Counted from the stretch's first letter, positions 6,437-16,327 are shown. The stretch: DNA of 36,731 nucleotides from an uncultured Lachnospiraceae bacterium (GCA_910588825.1 CAJURF010000032.1:1-36731); one strand, 5' to 3'. The notes: generated from the letters alone by a model not told the origin. Numbers and translations are program-made.

Positions 6437-8107
6437 ATGGACAGTCAAATGGTAACAGCGACGATTTACGGGGAAAAGAAAGAATATGCTTATGGTGTCC
6501 GCCTGTCAGAGATAGCTAAGGAGTGGCAGGAATCTCAGAAGCATTCTATTATCCTGATGCTGGTGGACGGGAAACTGACAGAGCTTCACAAATCACTGAA
6601 AAAAGACGCGGTGCTGGAATTTGTCACCACAGCCCACGAGGCGGGACACAAATCTTACCAGAGAAGCGCGTGCCTGATTCTTCTGAAAGCCATTTACAAA
6701 CTGGCGGGCAAAGAATGTGTGAATCAGGTTGTGCTCCATCATTCTGTGGGGGCGGGACTGTACTTTACCATGGAGGGGCTTCAAGAGAGGGGAGAGACAT
6801 TTCTGGAACAGGTGAAAGATAAGATGCGCCAGATTGTGGATGCCCAAATTCCCATTATGAAGCGTTCCGAGAGTACGGATCAGGCAATTAAGCTTTTCCA
6901 TAAGCACCAGATGTATGATAAGGAAAAACTGTTCCGATACCGCCGGGTATCCAAAGTGAATATATATAGGATTGAAGAATTTGAAGATTACCTGTACGGA
7001 TTCATGGCACCCCATACAGGGTATATAAAGTATTTTGATGTGCTGCCTTATGAGGACGGATTTGTGCTTCAGCTGCCCAGGAAACAGGAACCGGAGTCTG
7101 TTCCGGAGTTCAAACCCCAGCCCAAGATTTTCCAGGTACAGAAAGAGTCTGAAAAATGGGGGAAGATGATGGAGATCTCCACAGTAGGCGAGCTGAATAA
7201 TCAGATTACCCAGGTGGGTATTCAGCAGGTAATGCTGGTGCAGGAGGCTCTCCACGAATCCAAAATTGCCAGTATTGCGGAGAAAATCTCATCAGAGGCG
7301 AAAGATAAGAAGATTATTCTGATTGCAGGGCCGTCGTCATCCGGAAAGACCACATTTTCCCACCGCCTTTCCATTCAGCTGTCAGCCCATGGCCTGAAGC
7401 CTCATCCCATCGGGATGGACAACTATTTCCGCAACCGGGAAGATACACCACTGGATGAATATGGAAACAAAAACTATGAATGTCTGGAAGCTGTTGATGT
7501 GGAGCAGTTTAATGAGGATATGCAGAACCTTCTAGACGGAAAGAGAGTGGAGCTGCCGGAATTTAACTTCAAGGCAGGACAGCGTGAGTATAAAGGAAAC
7601 TGCCTGCAGCTGGGGACTGAGGATGTGCTGGTGATTGAGGGGATCCACGGAATTAATGACAAGCTCAGCCACAGCCTGCCCAAAGAAAGCAAATTCAGAA
7701 TCTATATCAGTGCTCTCACCAGCCTGAATATAGACGAACATAACCGGATTCCCACCACGGATGCCAGGCTGATACGCCGGATTGTCCGGGACGCCAGAAC
7801 CAGGGGGACCAGCGCCCAGCAGACCATTGCTATGTGGGAGTCTGTGCGCAGGGGAGAAGAGCAGTACATATTCCCGTTCCAGGAAGACGCGGATGTAATG
7901 TTTAATTCCGCATTAATTTATGAGCTGGCTTGTCTGAAGGTCTATGCAGAACCGCTTTTGTTCGGAATTGGTAAAAATGAGCCGGAATATAATGAGGCAA
8001 AACGTCTGTTGAAATTTTTTGACTATTTTGTTCCTGTTCCCGGGGAAGGGGTGCCGGTGAATTCCATATTAAGAGAGTTTATCGGCGGAAGCTGCTTCCA
8101 TGTTTAA
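6437..8107 (+). CDS. Nucleoside (uridine-type) kinase fused to a TGS/threonyl-tRNA-synthetase-like N-terminus
   Basis: A 556-residue fusion protein. The N-terminal 200 or so residues resemble the TGS and second-additional domains of threonyl-tRNA synthetase, with a VDGKLTELHK motif and a VLHHSVGAGLYF segment. The C-terminal half is a P-loop kinase of the uridine/phosphoribulokinase type, with Walker A GPSSSGKTTF near residue 296, the MDNYF motif that follows it, and the VIEGIHG strand. Such proteins are usually annotated as nucleoside kinases; the natural substrate is not firmly known and the synthetase part lacks the aminoacylation core. AAGGAGAGA precedes ATG 6437 by a few bases. It follows nif3 by 25 bases and may belong to the same operon. 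Confidence 0.87.
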   Translation: MDSQMVTATIYGEKKEYAYGVRLSEIAKEWQESQKHSIILMLVDGKLTELHKSLKKDAVLEFVTTAHEAGHKSYQRSACLILLKAIYKLAGKECVNQVVLHHSVGAGLYFTMEGLQERGETFLEQVKDKMRQIVDAQIPIMKRSESTDQAIKLFHKHQMYDKEKLFRYRRVSKVNIYRIEEFEDYLYGFMAPHTGYIKYFDVLPYEDGFVLQLPRKQEPESVPEFKPQPKIFQVQKESEKWGKMMEISTVGELNNQITQVGIQQVMLVQEALHESKIASIAEKISSEAKDKKIILIAGPSSSGKTTFSHRLSIQLSAHGLKPHPIGMDNYFRNREDTPLDEYGNKNYECLEAVDVEQFNEDMQNLLDGKRVELPEFNFKAGQREYKGNCLQLGTEDVLVIEGIHGINDKLSHSLPKESKFRIYISALTSLNIDEHNRIPTTDARLIRRIVRDARTRGTSAQQTIAMWESVRRGEEQYIFPFQEDADVMFNSALIYELACLKVYAEPLLFGIGKNEPEYNEAKRLLKFFDYFVPVPGEGVPVNSILREFIGGSCFHV

Positions 8108-8211
8108 TGGGCGGCAGGATAAGGGACCGTCTCAATATATCCTGTGCAGTCTGCACAAGCTGTTTCGTGACAGTTCCCAAGTGGATAGTTTTGGATGTAG
8201 GGAAAGAATAA

Positions 8212-8240
8212 TTTACATATTTCATAAATTGTGCTAAAAT
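8212..8240 (+). promoter_or_regulatory. Promoter of rnpB
   Basis: TTTACA (8212-8217), a 17-base spacer and TAAAAT (8235-8240). The predicted start is 7-8 bases further, exactly at the 5' arm of the RNase P P1 helix. Confidence 0.82.
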
Positions 8241-8247
8241 GAAAATA

Positions 8248-8599
8248 CACAAGCAGGACAGGTGATCGCGGCTGGCGATGCCGAAAGGCGCCAGGTGAGG
8301 AAAGTCCGGGCTTCATAGGGCAGGATGCCGGATAACGTCCGGTGGAGGTGACTCCCAGACCAGTGCAACAGAAATAAACCGCCCGTTTCTTGCGGGTAAG
8401 GGTGGAAAGGCAGTGTAAGAGACTACCGCTTTGCTGGTAACAGCAAAGGCACATGTAAACTCCATCTGAAGCAAGGCCGAGCAGAGGACCATGCGGCTGC
8501 CCGCCGCGTCCTCAGGTGGGCCGCTGGAGCCTGCCGGCAACGGCAGGCCTAGATAGATGATCACCCAACGACATAACCCGGCTTATCGTCCTGCTTGTG
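8248..8599 (+). ncRNA. rnpB: RNase P RNA, bacterial class A
   Basis: The catalytic RNA that trims the 5' leader of tRNAs. The terminal P1 helix pairs 8248-8259 with 8588-8599 (12 bp, CACAAGCAGGAC). Universally conserved segments appear in order: GAGGAAAGTCCGGGC near 8296, ACAGAAATAAACCGCC near 8368, the AAGGGTGGAAAGGCAGTG stretch near 8398, AGAGACTACCG, and the 3' CATAACCCGGCTTATCG. A run of T at 8600-8605 directly after P1 serves as terminator. Length, about 350 nt, suits class A. Confidence 0.96.
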
Positions 8600-8638
8600 T
8601 TTTTTATGTGGAGAAAAGATTAAAGGTGTATTGGAGTG

Positions 8639-8674
8639 TTGTCATAAAGCATTTTTAAGACACGCTCTGGACAG
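8639..8674 (+). repeat. Upstream block shared with the paralogous gene at 10899 (copy 1)
   Basis: From TTGTCATAAAGCATTT through CTCT and GGACAG, this block aligns with 10841-10876 in front of the second surface-protein gene, with few differences and one or two one-base gaps. It ends just before the ribosome binding region in both cases. It may be a shared promoter/operator region or a relic of the gene duplication. Confidence 0.5.
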
Positions 8675-8682
8675 AGGTTGAG

Positions 8683-10617
8683 ATGAAGAGATTCAGAAGA
8701 TTAATGGGAACTTTGTCTATGGTAATGGCTGTGGGCATTATTGGGGCATTTTCTGCAAAAGAGTGTCTGGCATCCAGTCCGGGTTCCGGAAATCTGGTGC
8801 AGATGGTTTCCAAAACCAGGCTGGATGTGAGCAAAGGGGATATTAAGATCGGCCCGTATGGAATCAGCGGCATCAGCCCGGAGGGAAAGCGGGAGACACA
8901 GGCCAATTCAGAAGGCTATCATATTACAGGCCAGACCAGTACATATTCGATTACCATAGAGGAGGGCGTCAGCACGGAGATTCTCCTGGAAAATGTAAAT
9001 ATCAGCCAGGTGGACACCGATGCGTGTGCACTGCTGATAGAAGAAACTTCCAGGGGAAACGTGACGGTGATCCTGAGGGGATATAATGTGTTAAAAAGCG
9101 GTTCTCACTGTGCCGGCCTGCAGAAAAGCTGTAATCAGACCACCTGTGTGAGAAGCGGGAGCGGCTGCAGCTGCGGAACTCTGACCATTCAGTGTGAAAA
9201 ATATCAGGAAGGCCACGTGTGTGACGAGAACTGCGGGACTTTGATTGCCTCCGGTGTGAACGGCGGCGCTGGAATCGGCGGCGGTGATGGAAGAAAGACC
9301 AACAGGATTCGGATTAAGGGCGGACACATTGCGGCCAGCGGCGGTTATGGCGGCGCTGGAATCGGCGGTGGTTATTTTTGTGATGGCAGCAACGTGGAGA
9401 TCACCGGAGGAGAGGTGACTGCTGTGGCCGGTGAGGGGAATGTGGCCCTGGGCGGTCTGGAAGGAAGCGAAAAGAATCTGATCAATGGAGACTGTATTGT
9501 GGATGCCGGGTCCATGGGAGGACTGGAGACACGCAGGGGGATTCTGCTGAACGGAAATTCCGGGGCTATCCACGGCGTGGTGCATATCACCAAAAATGGT
9601 GCTGTGGGAATCTTAAAGGATAAGGAGCTGACCCGGGAAGATGGCGGAAGATTGGTTCTGCCGGAGGGAGTATTTGTGACAACGCAGAATACATTGCGCA
9701 CCGTATCCGCAGATTCTGTCAGTGAGAACAGCGGACTAAAAAGCGATACCACCGTATCCGCCAATGAAAGTGACAGTGGGGAAACACCCGGTGCCCAGCA
9801 GGAAAATGACGGGACAGATTCAGCGTCTTCTTCAGCAAAGGGAATCTACGGCCAGACGCTGGAACAGCTGGAAGTCACCGACCAGGCAGTGGAAGGCGGC
9901 ATCGCCGGAACCTGGAGCTGGGCAGAAGAACATCCGGATAAAACCTACCCAATTGTGGACGGAACTACTTCTTACACCAGAGTATTTACACCAGAGGATT
10001 CTGGACAGAAAGAAATAAGGGTGAAAATTCTTCCCGAGATTTCCTATCTGGAAACCACTGAAAAAGCCAAGATTTTATCACCCGCTTCACCGGACGGTGA
10101 AAATGGCTGGTACAAGGGCAACGTGGTTTTGGAAGCGCCGGACGGCTATCAGATTTTCCACAGCAGGTCTGTGGGATGGGTGGAAGAACTGTTGGTGGAA
10201 GATGACAGAGGTTCCGGGGATTATGAGTATTATCTCCGTGAGGTGGGAACCAATCTGACCACTGGAGTAAAAACCATACGGCTGAATATCGACAGCCGCC
10301 CTCCGGAGGTGGAAAGTGCCACAGTGACTTATGTGGACGGAAGCACCCGCATCCGGGTGAAAGGCAGCGAGGACACCACACTGACGGAACAGGTGAGCGG
10401 CATGGGGCGGTTCTACTGCCTGGTTGTGCCGGAAGCAAAGGCCAGAGTTCTAAGCGCAAAGTCAGTTGTGAAAAATAAGTACACCAAGGACAACACTGTG
10501 GGAGAATTTACATACACAGATATCAGTCCGGGAACCCGCTGTGAATTGTATGTGGTGGCGGCTGACAAGGCAGGGAATCTGTCTGAGGTGTCTACACAGA
10601 CATTTACTGCACAGTAG
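8683..10617 (+). CDS. Secreted glycine-rich repeat protein with embedded Cys cluster
   Basis: A 644-residue exported protein. A basic N-terminus and hydrophobic core (MGTLSMVMAVGIIGAFSA) form a signal peptide with cleavage likely near residue 31. Residues 40-270 look like a repetitive beta structure, with GGAGIGGG repeats (near 193 and 224). Between them lies a cysteine cluster (about 148-187: C-x6-C, CSCGTL, GHVCDENCGTL) matching the one in the gene at 10899. A polar linker (about 345-390) leads to an Ig-like part (TWSWAEEHPDKTYP) and a C-terminal fibronectin-like part (YVVAADKAGNLSE). There is no sorting signal or C-terminal membrane helix, so it is probably released or held by a partner. 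The function is unknown; adhesion or a wall role would be a guess. Confidence 0.8.
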   Translation: MKRFRRLMGTLSMVMAVGIIGAFSAKECLASSPGSGNLVQMVSKTRLDVSKGDIKIGPYGISGISPEGKRETQANSEGYHITGQTSTYSITIEEGVSTEILLENVNISQVDTDACALLIEETSRGNVTVILRGYNVLKSGSHCAGLQKSCNQTTCVRSGSGCSCGTLTIQCEKYQEGHVCDENCGTLIASGVNGGAGIGGGDGRKTNRIRIKGGHIAASGGYGGAGIGGGYFCDGSNVEITGGEVTAVAGEGNVALGGLEGSEKNLINGDCIVDAGSMGGLETRRGILLNGNSGAIHGVVHITKNGAVGILKDKELTREDGGRLVLPEGVFVTTQNTLRTVSADSVSENSGLKSDTTVSANESDSGETPGAQQENDGTDSASSSAKGIYGQTLEQLEVTDQAVEGGIAGTWSWAEEHPDKTYPIVDGTTSYTRVFTPEDSGQKEIRVKILPEISYLETTEKAKILSPASPDGENGWYKGNVVLEAPDGYQIFHSRSVGWVEELLVEDDRGSGDYEYYLREVGTNLTTGVKTIRLNIDSRPPEVESATVTYVDGSTRIRVKGSEDTTLTEQVSGMGRFYCLVVPEAKARVLSAKSVVKNKYTKDNTVGEFTYTDISPGTRCELYVVAADKAGNLSEVSTQTFTAQ

Positions 10618-10840
10618 AGTGTATTTGAAAATTCAAATGTGTTCCACCATTTTTTAGACAGTTTCTTAAGTCAGCGGCGAAAAATGCCGATATATATAAG
10701 GATTAGTACGTCGAAAAGCCAGATTCTTTTTGCAGGCTGACTCCAGTGTTTCATTTGCATGGGGACTGGTCAGGAACAGGTTTTTGGGCGTTCTGATGAA
10801 TAACAGATAGTAGAGTGTGTTTTAAAAAGTGTCTGATTGG

Positions 10841-10876
10841 TTGATATAAGACATTTATCAACATACTCTAGGACAG
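10841..10876 (+). repeat. Upstream block shared with the paralogous gene at 8683 (copy 2)
   Basis: TTGATATAAGACATTT through CTCTAGGACAG, the counterpart of 8639-8674. A weak promoter-like pair (TTGATA, 17 bases, TACTCT) lies in it, but the -10 match is poor. The rest of the gap (10618-10840) shows a small hairpin (ATTTGAA/TTCAAAT near 10625) and nothing else I can name. Confidence 0.5.
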
Positions 10877-10898
10877 TTAACAGGGAGGACATAGGTTT

Positions 10899-13800
10899 AT
10901 GAGGAAAAAGTTTTTAGCCGTGGTATTGGCTGCGGCCTTGGCGTGTAATATGACAGGGATGACTGCCGCGGCACAGCCTGCAGTGGCAGGACTTTCTGTC
11001 CTCAGGGGACTGTTTGGCCAGGATGAGGGAGGTGGAGACGAAAAGGAAGAAAAGCAAGATGCAACCAGCAAGGATTCTTCTGAGGGAACTTCCAGTAAAA
11101 AAGAGACCGATAAGGTAACGCTGGACATTGGCCAGGGTGATATCGTTATCAGTAAAAATGGAATTACAGCGGTGGATACAGCGGGAAATCCAGTGACAGA
11201 CACCAGTTCACAGTATGTGATTACCGGGTCCACACAGGACCATGCCGTGGTTGTGGAGGACGGTGTCAATGCCAACATCGTTTTGTCTAATGTGAATATT
11301 ACACGGACCATGGACGGGGTAAGCCCCATACACATCGCAGATGGTTCCAGCGGCACTGTGCGTGTGCTTCTGGAAGGAAACAATACCCTTCAGGGAGGAC
11401 CTGGAGCGGCAGGTATTCAGAAGAACTGTACCCACACCGATAGTTCTTGTAAGTGTGGAACTCTGGAGATTACCTGTACCAATACAGAAGGCGGCCATGT
11501 GTGTGACGCCAGATGCGGAACACTGAATGCAGCAGGAGGCAGCGGAGCAGCCGGAATCGGCGGCGGAACAGGAATGAGCAGTGCTAAAATAGCCATGAAA
11601 GGCGGTATGGTCACTGCAAACGGCGGCCTTGGCGGCGCGTCCGGCGGCCTGGGAACCAAGGTGAACGTGGCAGGCGGTATGGCCAATGCGGGAAACCTGA
11701 ACGGAAAGGCAGGCAGCGATGCCAACACAATGAACGGCAATACGCTGCTGTTTGCAGACTCTGCGGCAGAACTCCAGGCGAGAAAAGGAATCCTGTATCA
11801 GAACAATGCCGGAACCGTGTATGGGAATGTGATGCTTTCTCAGGGAATGGCGGATCTTCTTCCGGCAGACGGTACCTTGACAATTCCGGAGGGAGCAAGC
11901 CTGACGGTGGATGAATCGACGGTACTGCCCAATGCGGATAATATTGTGGGAAAAGAGCGGCTGATAATAAAGAAAGCTAAGACTCCCACACCTACACCGG
12001 AAGTAACACCGGAGCCTGAGCAGGAAATGGCTTTGGCGGCTGAGGAGAATGTGCAGGATGAGGCACAGGCCAGGAGTGGAATGGTATACGGGCATTCGCA
12101 GATTACACTGCGTATTCTGCAGAATGGAAATAATGTGACAAACGATCAGGAACTGGCATATGGAAGTAAGATTGTGCTGGAAGCAACGGTAGAGCGAAGC
12201 AACAGTGATGTCTCGGAGAATTCTACTGAAAACAACAGCACGAATGGCAGCGTGGAATTCTCTTTTGGATCCAATCATGTGCGCATTAGCAGCCGGGGCC
12301 TGAGCAGCAGCTCGGCGGGAACCGAAACAATAACAGAAGAAATAAGCCTGACTCAGAATGTTTTATCGGGACTGCAGATTGGCGGCACAAATCAGTTTTC
12401 CGCAAAATACACTGGAAGCAGCTCTTTTGGGGATTCAGGCTATGCATCGCTTTCCGTAAGAGTTGTACAGGGCTCTCTCTCCACCATATATAATAACACC
12501 AGCTGGACGCCCGATGCTATTGCGGGCATGACGGTAGGGGAAGGCATTGATATTAAGGAGGAGAATTTTCATCCCAGTGTACAGAACTCATCGGGAGATG
12601 AGGTGGACGGCACATGGGAATGGGTGTCCGGTGATGCAGGGAAAATACTCTGGCCCTCCAGTACGGAAAGGGCGGAGAGCTATACGCTGAACTATCACAT
12701 GTCGTCAGAAGACACTCTGAGGTATAGGCCTTATACGATCACAGTAACGCCGCGGATTACAGTGGCGGATAAAGATGATATTGTAGTCCTGGATTCGGCG
12801 GGTGCAAAACACGGAGACTGGTACAATATTGAAAGCGGAGAAATCACCGCTTCCGCAAGGGCAGCGGGCTACACGCTCTTAGACGAGCCAGAAGTTCCGG
12901 TATCTGCCAATGGATGGGAGAGTGCCCGTTGGAGTGATACGGTTACAATTGACGATGACTTTTATAACGGCGATTACCGCATTTACGCCAGGAACGGCAG
13001 CACCGGTGAGATTAATCAGGCTGTGATCCGGGATTTTAAAGTAGATAAGCTTTATCCCCAAATCGGAGATTACCAGTGTACAGTCGGCGGAACGGTAGCG
13101 TATATCACTCTTACAACGTCAAATGAGACTAGTGAAAGCGGGATTAAGAATTATACCTGCCAGGCGCAGCAGAGGCGTACCGAGACAGGGGGGTATTCCG
13201 AACCACTGGGCACAGACGGAACCCTGAGAGGCACCGTATCAGAGACAGGGGAATTTACCTTTAACGGACTGTCTCCTAACAACGAGCACGATGTGTATGT
13301 GCTTGTTGAGGATAATGCGGGAAATGTGAGTAAATATTTGACTAGGGTTATTGGAAATACAGTCAGCGGCGGAAATGTTGAGTTCCCAGGCGCATTAAAG
13401 AAGACGCCGGGTTCGCCGTTAGAGGGTCAGGATGCAGAAAATCCCCAGGAGCATTACGGGTACGAATTTACAACAGACAGACCGGACATTCTGGGTTCTG
13501 TTGAGATGACTGTAACCGATTCAGAAGGAAATCCAAAGAGAGGTGAGGTGGCTTATCAGGATATTGTGACAGCTACACCTCATATTACAAATGCAAATCC
13601 GGGCACAACTAGATACAGCTGGTGGAGACTGGCGCCGGATTCCAGAACACCGACTCAGATAACTGATGCGGCGGATACAAATACTTATACGGCTCGGAGA
13701 GAGGATATTGGTAATTATATTATCTGCCGGGTAAATGCCACGAATACGTCCACACTGGGATATCTCCAGGGAGACGTGGGGCCTGTACAGCGGGGGGTAT

Positions 13801-16265
13801 GCCCGGCTGACCGGATGCCCCAGAACGGAATTGTGGATGATGTGCACGACACCTTTACCTTTACTGGACTTTATCCAAATGAATATGAGTACTGTATCGA
13901 CGGCGGAAAAAGCGATGAATGGATGAACGTCCCGGATTCCGGAGGCTCCAATACCTATGTAATAAATGTAGGAGACGTGACGATTCTGAAAGGTAATCTG
14001 CTGGTTCGTGCGAAACAGTCGGATTTGTACCAGCCCAGTGATACACTGGCCAATGAAGAAAACTTTATCAGCACAAAAGAATTGGAGATTAACATTACCG
14101 GAGAGCCCCGTTATGGAGAAATTCTGACAGCTGAGATCAACTCAGAGGCAATCGATCCTTCAGATATTACTTATCAATGGAGTTATACCGACGGGGGAAC
14201 AATAGACAACACCGGAAATACTTACCAGATACAAAAAGGCGATATCAGGAAAACGATTCAGGTGAAAGCTTTCCTGCAGGGCTTTGAAGAAGTGAATAAC
14301 GCGGCAACCGCCGGACCTGTCAGGCCCCGTGCGGTAGATGCGGTAGTGAATGTAACGCCAAAAGAATATGACGGTACCACTGCGGCAGAGGCATCGGTAA
14401 GCTTTACTGGGATAATCAATGGTGATGATTTAACAGGTACTGTTGAAGTAGAGTTTTCAGATAAAAATGCAGGCGAGGATAAAGAGATAAAAGTCAGCAA
14501 TCTGAAATTTGGAGGCGCAGACTCGGAATATTATTCAGTGAGCAGGCCGAATAACAGCGATATAAAAGGTACGATCCGTCCTAAACAGCTGACACTGAGC
14601 ATGACAGCAGAGGATAAAGTATATGACGGAACCACTGACGCGGTAGTGAATTTAACTTCAGCAGCGTTGGCAGGCGACAGTGTGCAGGTATCCGGTACAG
14701 GTGAATTTGCTGACAAGAATGCAGGTACGAATAAAACAGTTACCTCTAAAGATGTGGTAGTGACAGGTACAGATGCGGCGAACTATACTGCAATTGGAAG
14801 TACAGCCACAGCCACAGCCAGCATTACACCTAAAGAAATCTCTATTGAAGGAATTACTGTAGCAGACAAAGTATACGATACGAAGACAGACGCTGTGATT
14901 GCAGTTACCTTTGCCGGTGCCGTGGATGAAGTAAGTTATACATACAAAGCTTCATTTGAGAGCGCTAATGTGGGAATGGATAAGCGGGTTACAGCGACCG
15001 TTACTCTGAGCGGAGACAGTGCCAAAAATTACATTCTTGCCAGCGGAGAAATCACAGGAGTTGGTAATATTGTAAAAGCTCTGGCGCCATATGAGGAGTC
15101 AAATACACCTCAAAACCTGACCGGTATTGAAGGCAAGAAATTGAGTTCTGTATATATCGGCAGCGGATTTAAGTGGAAAGAGCCCAATACGGTGATGGAG
15201 GAAGTGGGCAGACATACCTATGACGCCCTTTACAACCCGGATCCCAGCCAGTACGGGGATCGTCCGATCCGTCTGGAAGTGCTGGTACAGTGTGCGAAAC
15301 ACACATGGGGCGACTGGTCCACCACGGTAGAGCCCACAAAGACAGAGCTGGGTGAACGCCAGAGAATCTGCAGCGTATGTGGATATATTGAAGTAGAGAC
15401 AGTTCCCCGTGCGCCTTATATCACCACGGAAGACACCAAAGAAGGATGGGGAGATATTATCCAGGCGATCAATAACGCTTCATCCGGAACAGAGATTCCG
15501 GTTACTATGAATGGAACGGAAACACTTCCGGCATCTGTACAGGAGGCCCTTCAGGGCAGAGATGTTTCCCTGGTATTGCAGATGGCGGATGGAATTACCT
15601 GGACGTTAAGAGGGCAGGATATCACAGGAAGTGTTCTAAAAGACATTAACCTGGCTGTAACCCTTTACACGGACAATATTCCTACCGATGTATTGGATCC
15701 CTATCTGCAGGGACAGAAGACAGCTGTTCAGATTCATCTTGCTTACAGCGGAGAATTTGGCTTTACAGCTACCCTGCGCGTTCCTCTTGGAAATGAGTTC
15801 GCGGGAGTGAATTCCACCTTCTACTATTACAATCCCAATCGGGAGCGTCTGGAACAGATGGACTCCAATCGGATTACATCGGACGGAATCGGTCGTTATG
15901 ACTTGACCCATGCGTCAGATTATGTGACTATAATTGATTCACAAAACGGAGGCGGGGGCGGCTCAGCTTCTGAGAATAGTCCCACACCATCACCATCAGG
16001 CGGCGGTACCAATAATACCGCTACTCCAGGAGGTTCAGGAAATGCCGGACAGACAACGACAACCGGTACGGCTGCGCCGTCCGCTTCACCCACAGGTGCT
16101 GCGAGAACCACATCTGGAAATGCTGGATTATTAAGCATCAATGCTGCCAAGACATCAGATGAGACACCGATTACAAATTATGTAATGCTTCTTTTGTTAG
16201 GAGCGGCTGGTGTTACAGTAATTGGAGCTTATAGACACAGCAGGAAAAAAGATAGAAGCAGATAG
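10899..16265 (+). CDS. Giant cell-surface protein with Cys cluster, YDG/MBG-like repeats and a degenerate anchor
   Basis: A 1788-residue exported protein. A signal peptide (about 1-25) precedes an acidic/serine linker. Residues 70-300 repeat the glycine-rich domain of the 8683 product, including the Cys cluster (about 175-210: CKCGTL, GHVCDARCGTL) and GAAGIGGGTG. A PTPTPEVTPEPE linker and Ig-like modules follow. Three YDG/MBG-like repeats stand at about 1153, 1239 and 1322 (KEYDGTTAA, KVYDGTTDA, KVYDTKTDA). A small Cys/His module near 1465-1507 (CAKHTWGDW, CSVCGYIE) precedes a final domain, a Ser/Thr/Gly/Pro stretch, then AKTSDETP, a hydrophobic helix and RHSRKKDRSR. That end resembles a clostridial KTGD-type sorting signal but lacks the canonical G and LPXTG. 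Probably a surface adhesin-like protein; the ligand is unknown. Confidence 0.85.
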   Translation: MRKKFLAVVLAAALACNMTGMTAAAQPAVAGLSVLRGLFGQDEGGGDEKEEKQDATSKDSSEGTSSKKETDKVTLDIGQGDIVISKNGITAVDTAGNPVTDTSSQYVITGSTQDHAVVVEDGVNANIVLSNVNITRTMDGVSPIHIADGSSGTVRVLLEGNNTLQGGPGAAGIQKNCTHTDSSCKCGTLEITCTNTEGGHVCDARCGTLNAAGGSGAAGIGGGTGMSSAKIAMKGGMVTANGGLGGASGGLGTKVNVAGGMANAGNLNGKAGSDANTMNGNTLLFADSAAELQARKGILYQNNAGTVYGNVMLSQGMADLLPADGTLTIPEGASLTVDESTVLPNADNIVGKERLIIKKAKTPTPTPEVTPEPEQEMALAAEENVQDEAQARSGMVYGHSQITLRILQNGNNVTNDQELAYGSKIVLEATVERSNSDVSENSTENNSTNGSVEFSFGSNHVRISSRGLSSSSAGTETITEEISLTQNVLSGLQIGGTNQFSAKYTGSSSFGDSGYASLSVRVVQGSLSTIYNNTSWTPDAIAGMTVGEGIDIKEENFHPSVQNSSGDEVDGTWEWVSGDAGKILWPSSTERAESYTLNYHMSSEDTLRYRPYTITVTPRITVADKDDIVVLDSAGAKHGDWYNIESGEITASARAAGYTLLDEPEVPVSANGWESARWSDTVTIDDDFYNGDYRIYARNGSTGEINQAVIRDFKVDKLYPQIGDYQCTVGGTVAYITLTTSNETSESGIKNYTCQAQQRRTETGGYSEPLGTDGTLRGTVSETGEFTFNGLSPNNEHDVYVLVEDNAGNVSKYLTRVIGNTVSGGNVEFPGALKKTPGSPLEGQDAENPQEHYGYEFTTDRPDILGSVEMTVTDSEGNPKRGEVAYQDIVTATPHITNANPGTTRYSWWRLAPDSRTPTQITDAADTNTYTARREDIGNYIICRVNATNTSTLGYLQGDVGPVQRGVCPADRMPQNGIVDDVHDTFTFTGLYPNEYEYCIDGGKSDEWMNVPDSGGSNTYVINVGDVTILKGNLLVRAKQSDLYQPSDTLANEENFISTKELEINITGEPRYGEILTAEINSEAIDPSDITYQWSYTDGGTIDNTGNTYQIQKGDIRKTIQVKAFLQGFEEVNNAATAGPVRPRAVDAVVNVTPKEYDGTTAAEASVSFTGIINGDDLTGTVEVEFSDKNAGEDKEIKVSNLKFGGADSEYYSVSRPNNSDIKGTIRPKQLTLSMTAEDKVYDGTTDAVVNLTSAALAGDSVQVSGTGEFADKNAGTNKTVTSKDVVVTGTDAANYTAIGSTATATASITPKEISIEGITVADKVYDTKTDAVIAVTFAGAVDEVSYTYKASFESANVGMDKRVTATVTLSGDSAKNYILASGEITGVGNIVKALAPYEESNTPQNLTGIEGKKLSSVYIGSGFKWKEPNTVMEEVGRHTYDALYNPDPSQYGDRPIRLEVLVQCAKHTWGDWSTTVEPTKTELGERQRICSVCGYIEVETVPRAPYITTEDTKEGWGDIIQAINNASSGTEIPVTMNGTETLPASVQEALQGRDVSLVLQMADGITWTLRGQDITGSVLKDINLAVTLYTDNIPTDVLDPYLQGQKTAVQIHLAYSGEFGFTATLRVPLGNEFAGVNSTFYYYNPNRERLEQMDSNRITSDGIGRYDLTHASDYVTIIDSQNGGGGGSASENSPTPSPSGGGTNNTATPGGSGNAGQTTTTGTAAPSASPTGAARTTSGNAGLLSINAAKTSDETPITNYVMLLLLGAAGVTVIGAYRHSRKKDRSR

Positions 16266-16285
16266 AGATATCGGCGAGGAAGAAT

Positions 16286-16327
16286 AGCTGCAGGTTTCAG
16301 GTAAATAGGAATCTGCAGCTGTTTTTA
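16286..16327 (+). terminator. Terminator of the surface-protein gene
   Basis: An 8-bp perfect stem (AGCTGCAG at 16286-16293 with CTGCAGCT at 16313-16320) is followed by GTTTTTACTT. It separates the large surface gene from the A+T-rich three-gene islet. Confidence 0.75.

Noticed and set aside
14358..15080. Repetitive DNA in the large surface gene, considered as CRISPR or tandem DNA repeats
   Set aside because: The repeats are diverged protein modules (YDG/MBG-like) in one frame; no short identical repeats with unique spacers exist. No CRISPR array was seen anywhere in the window.
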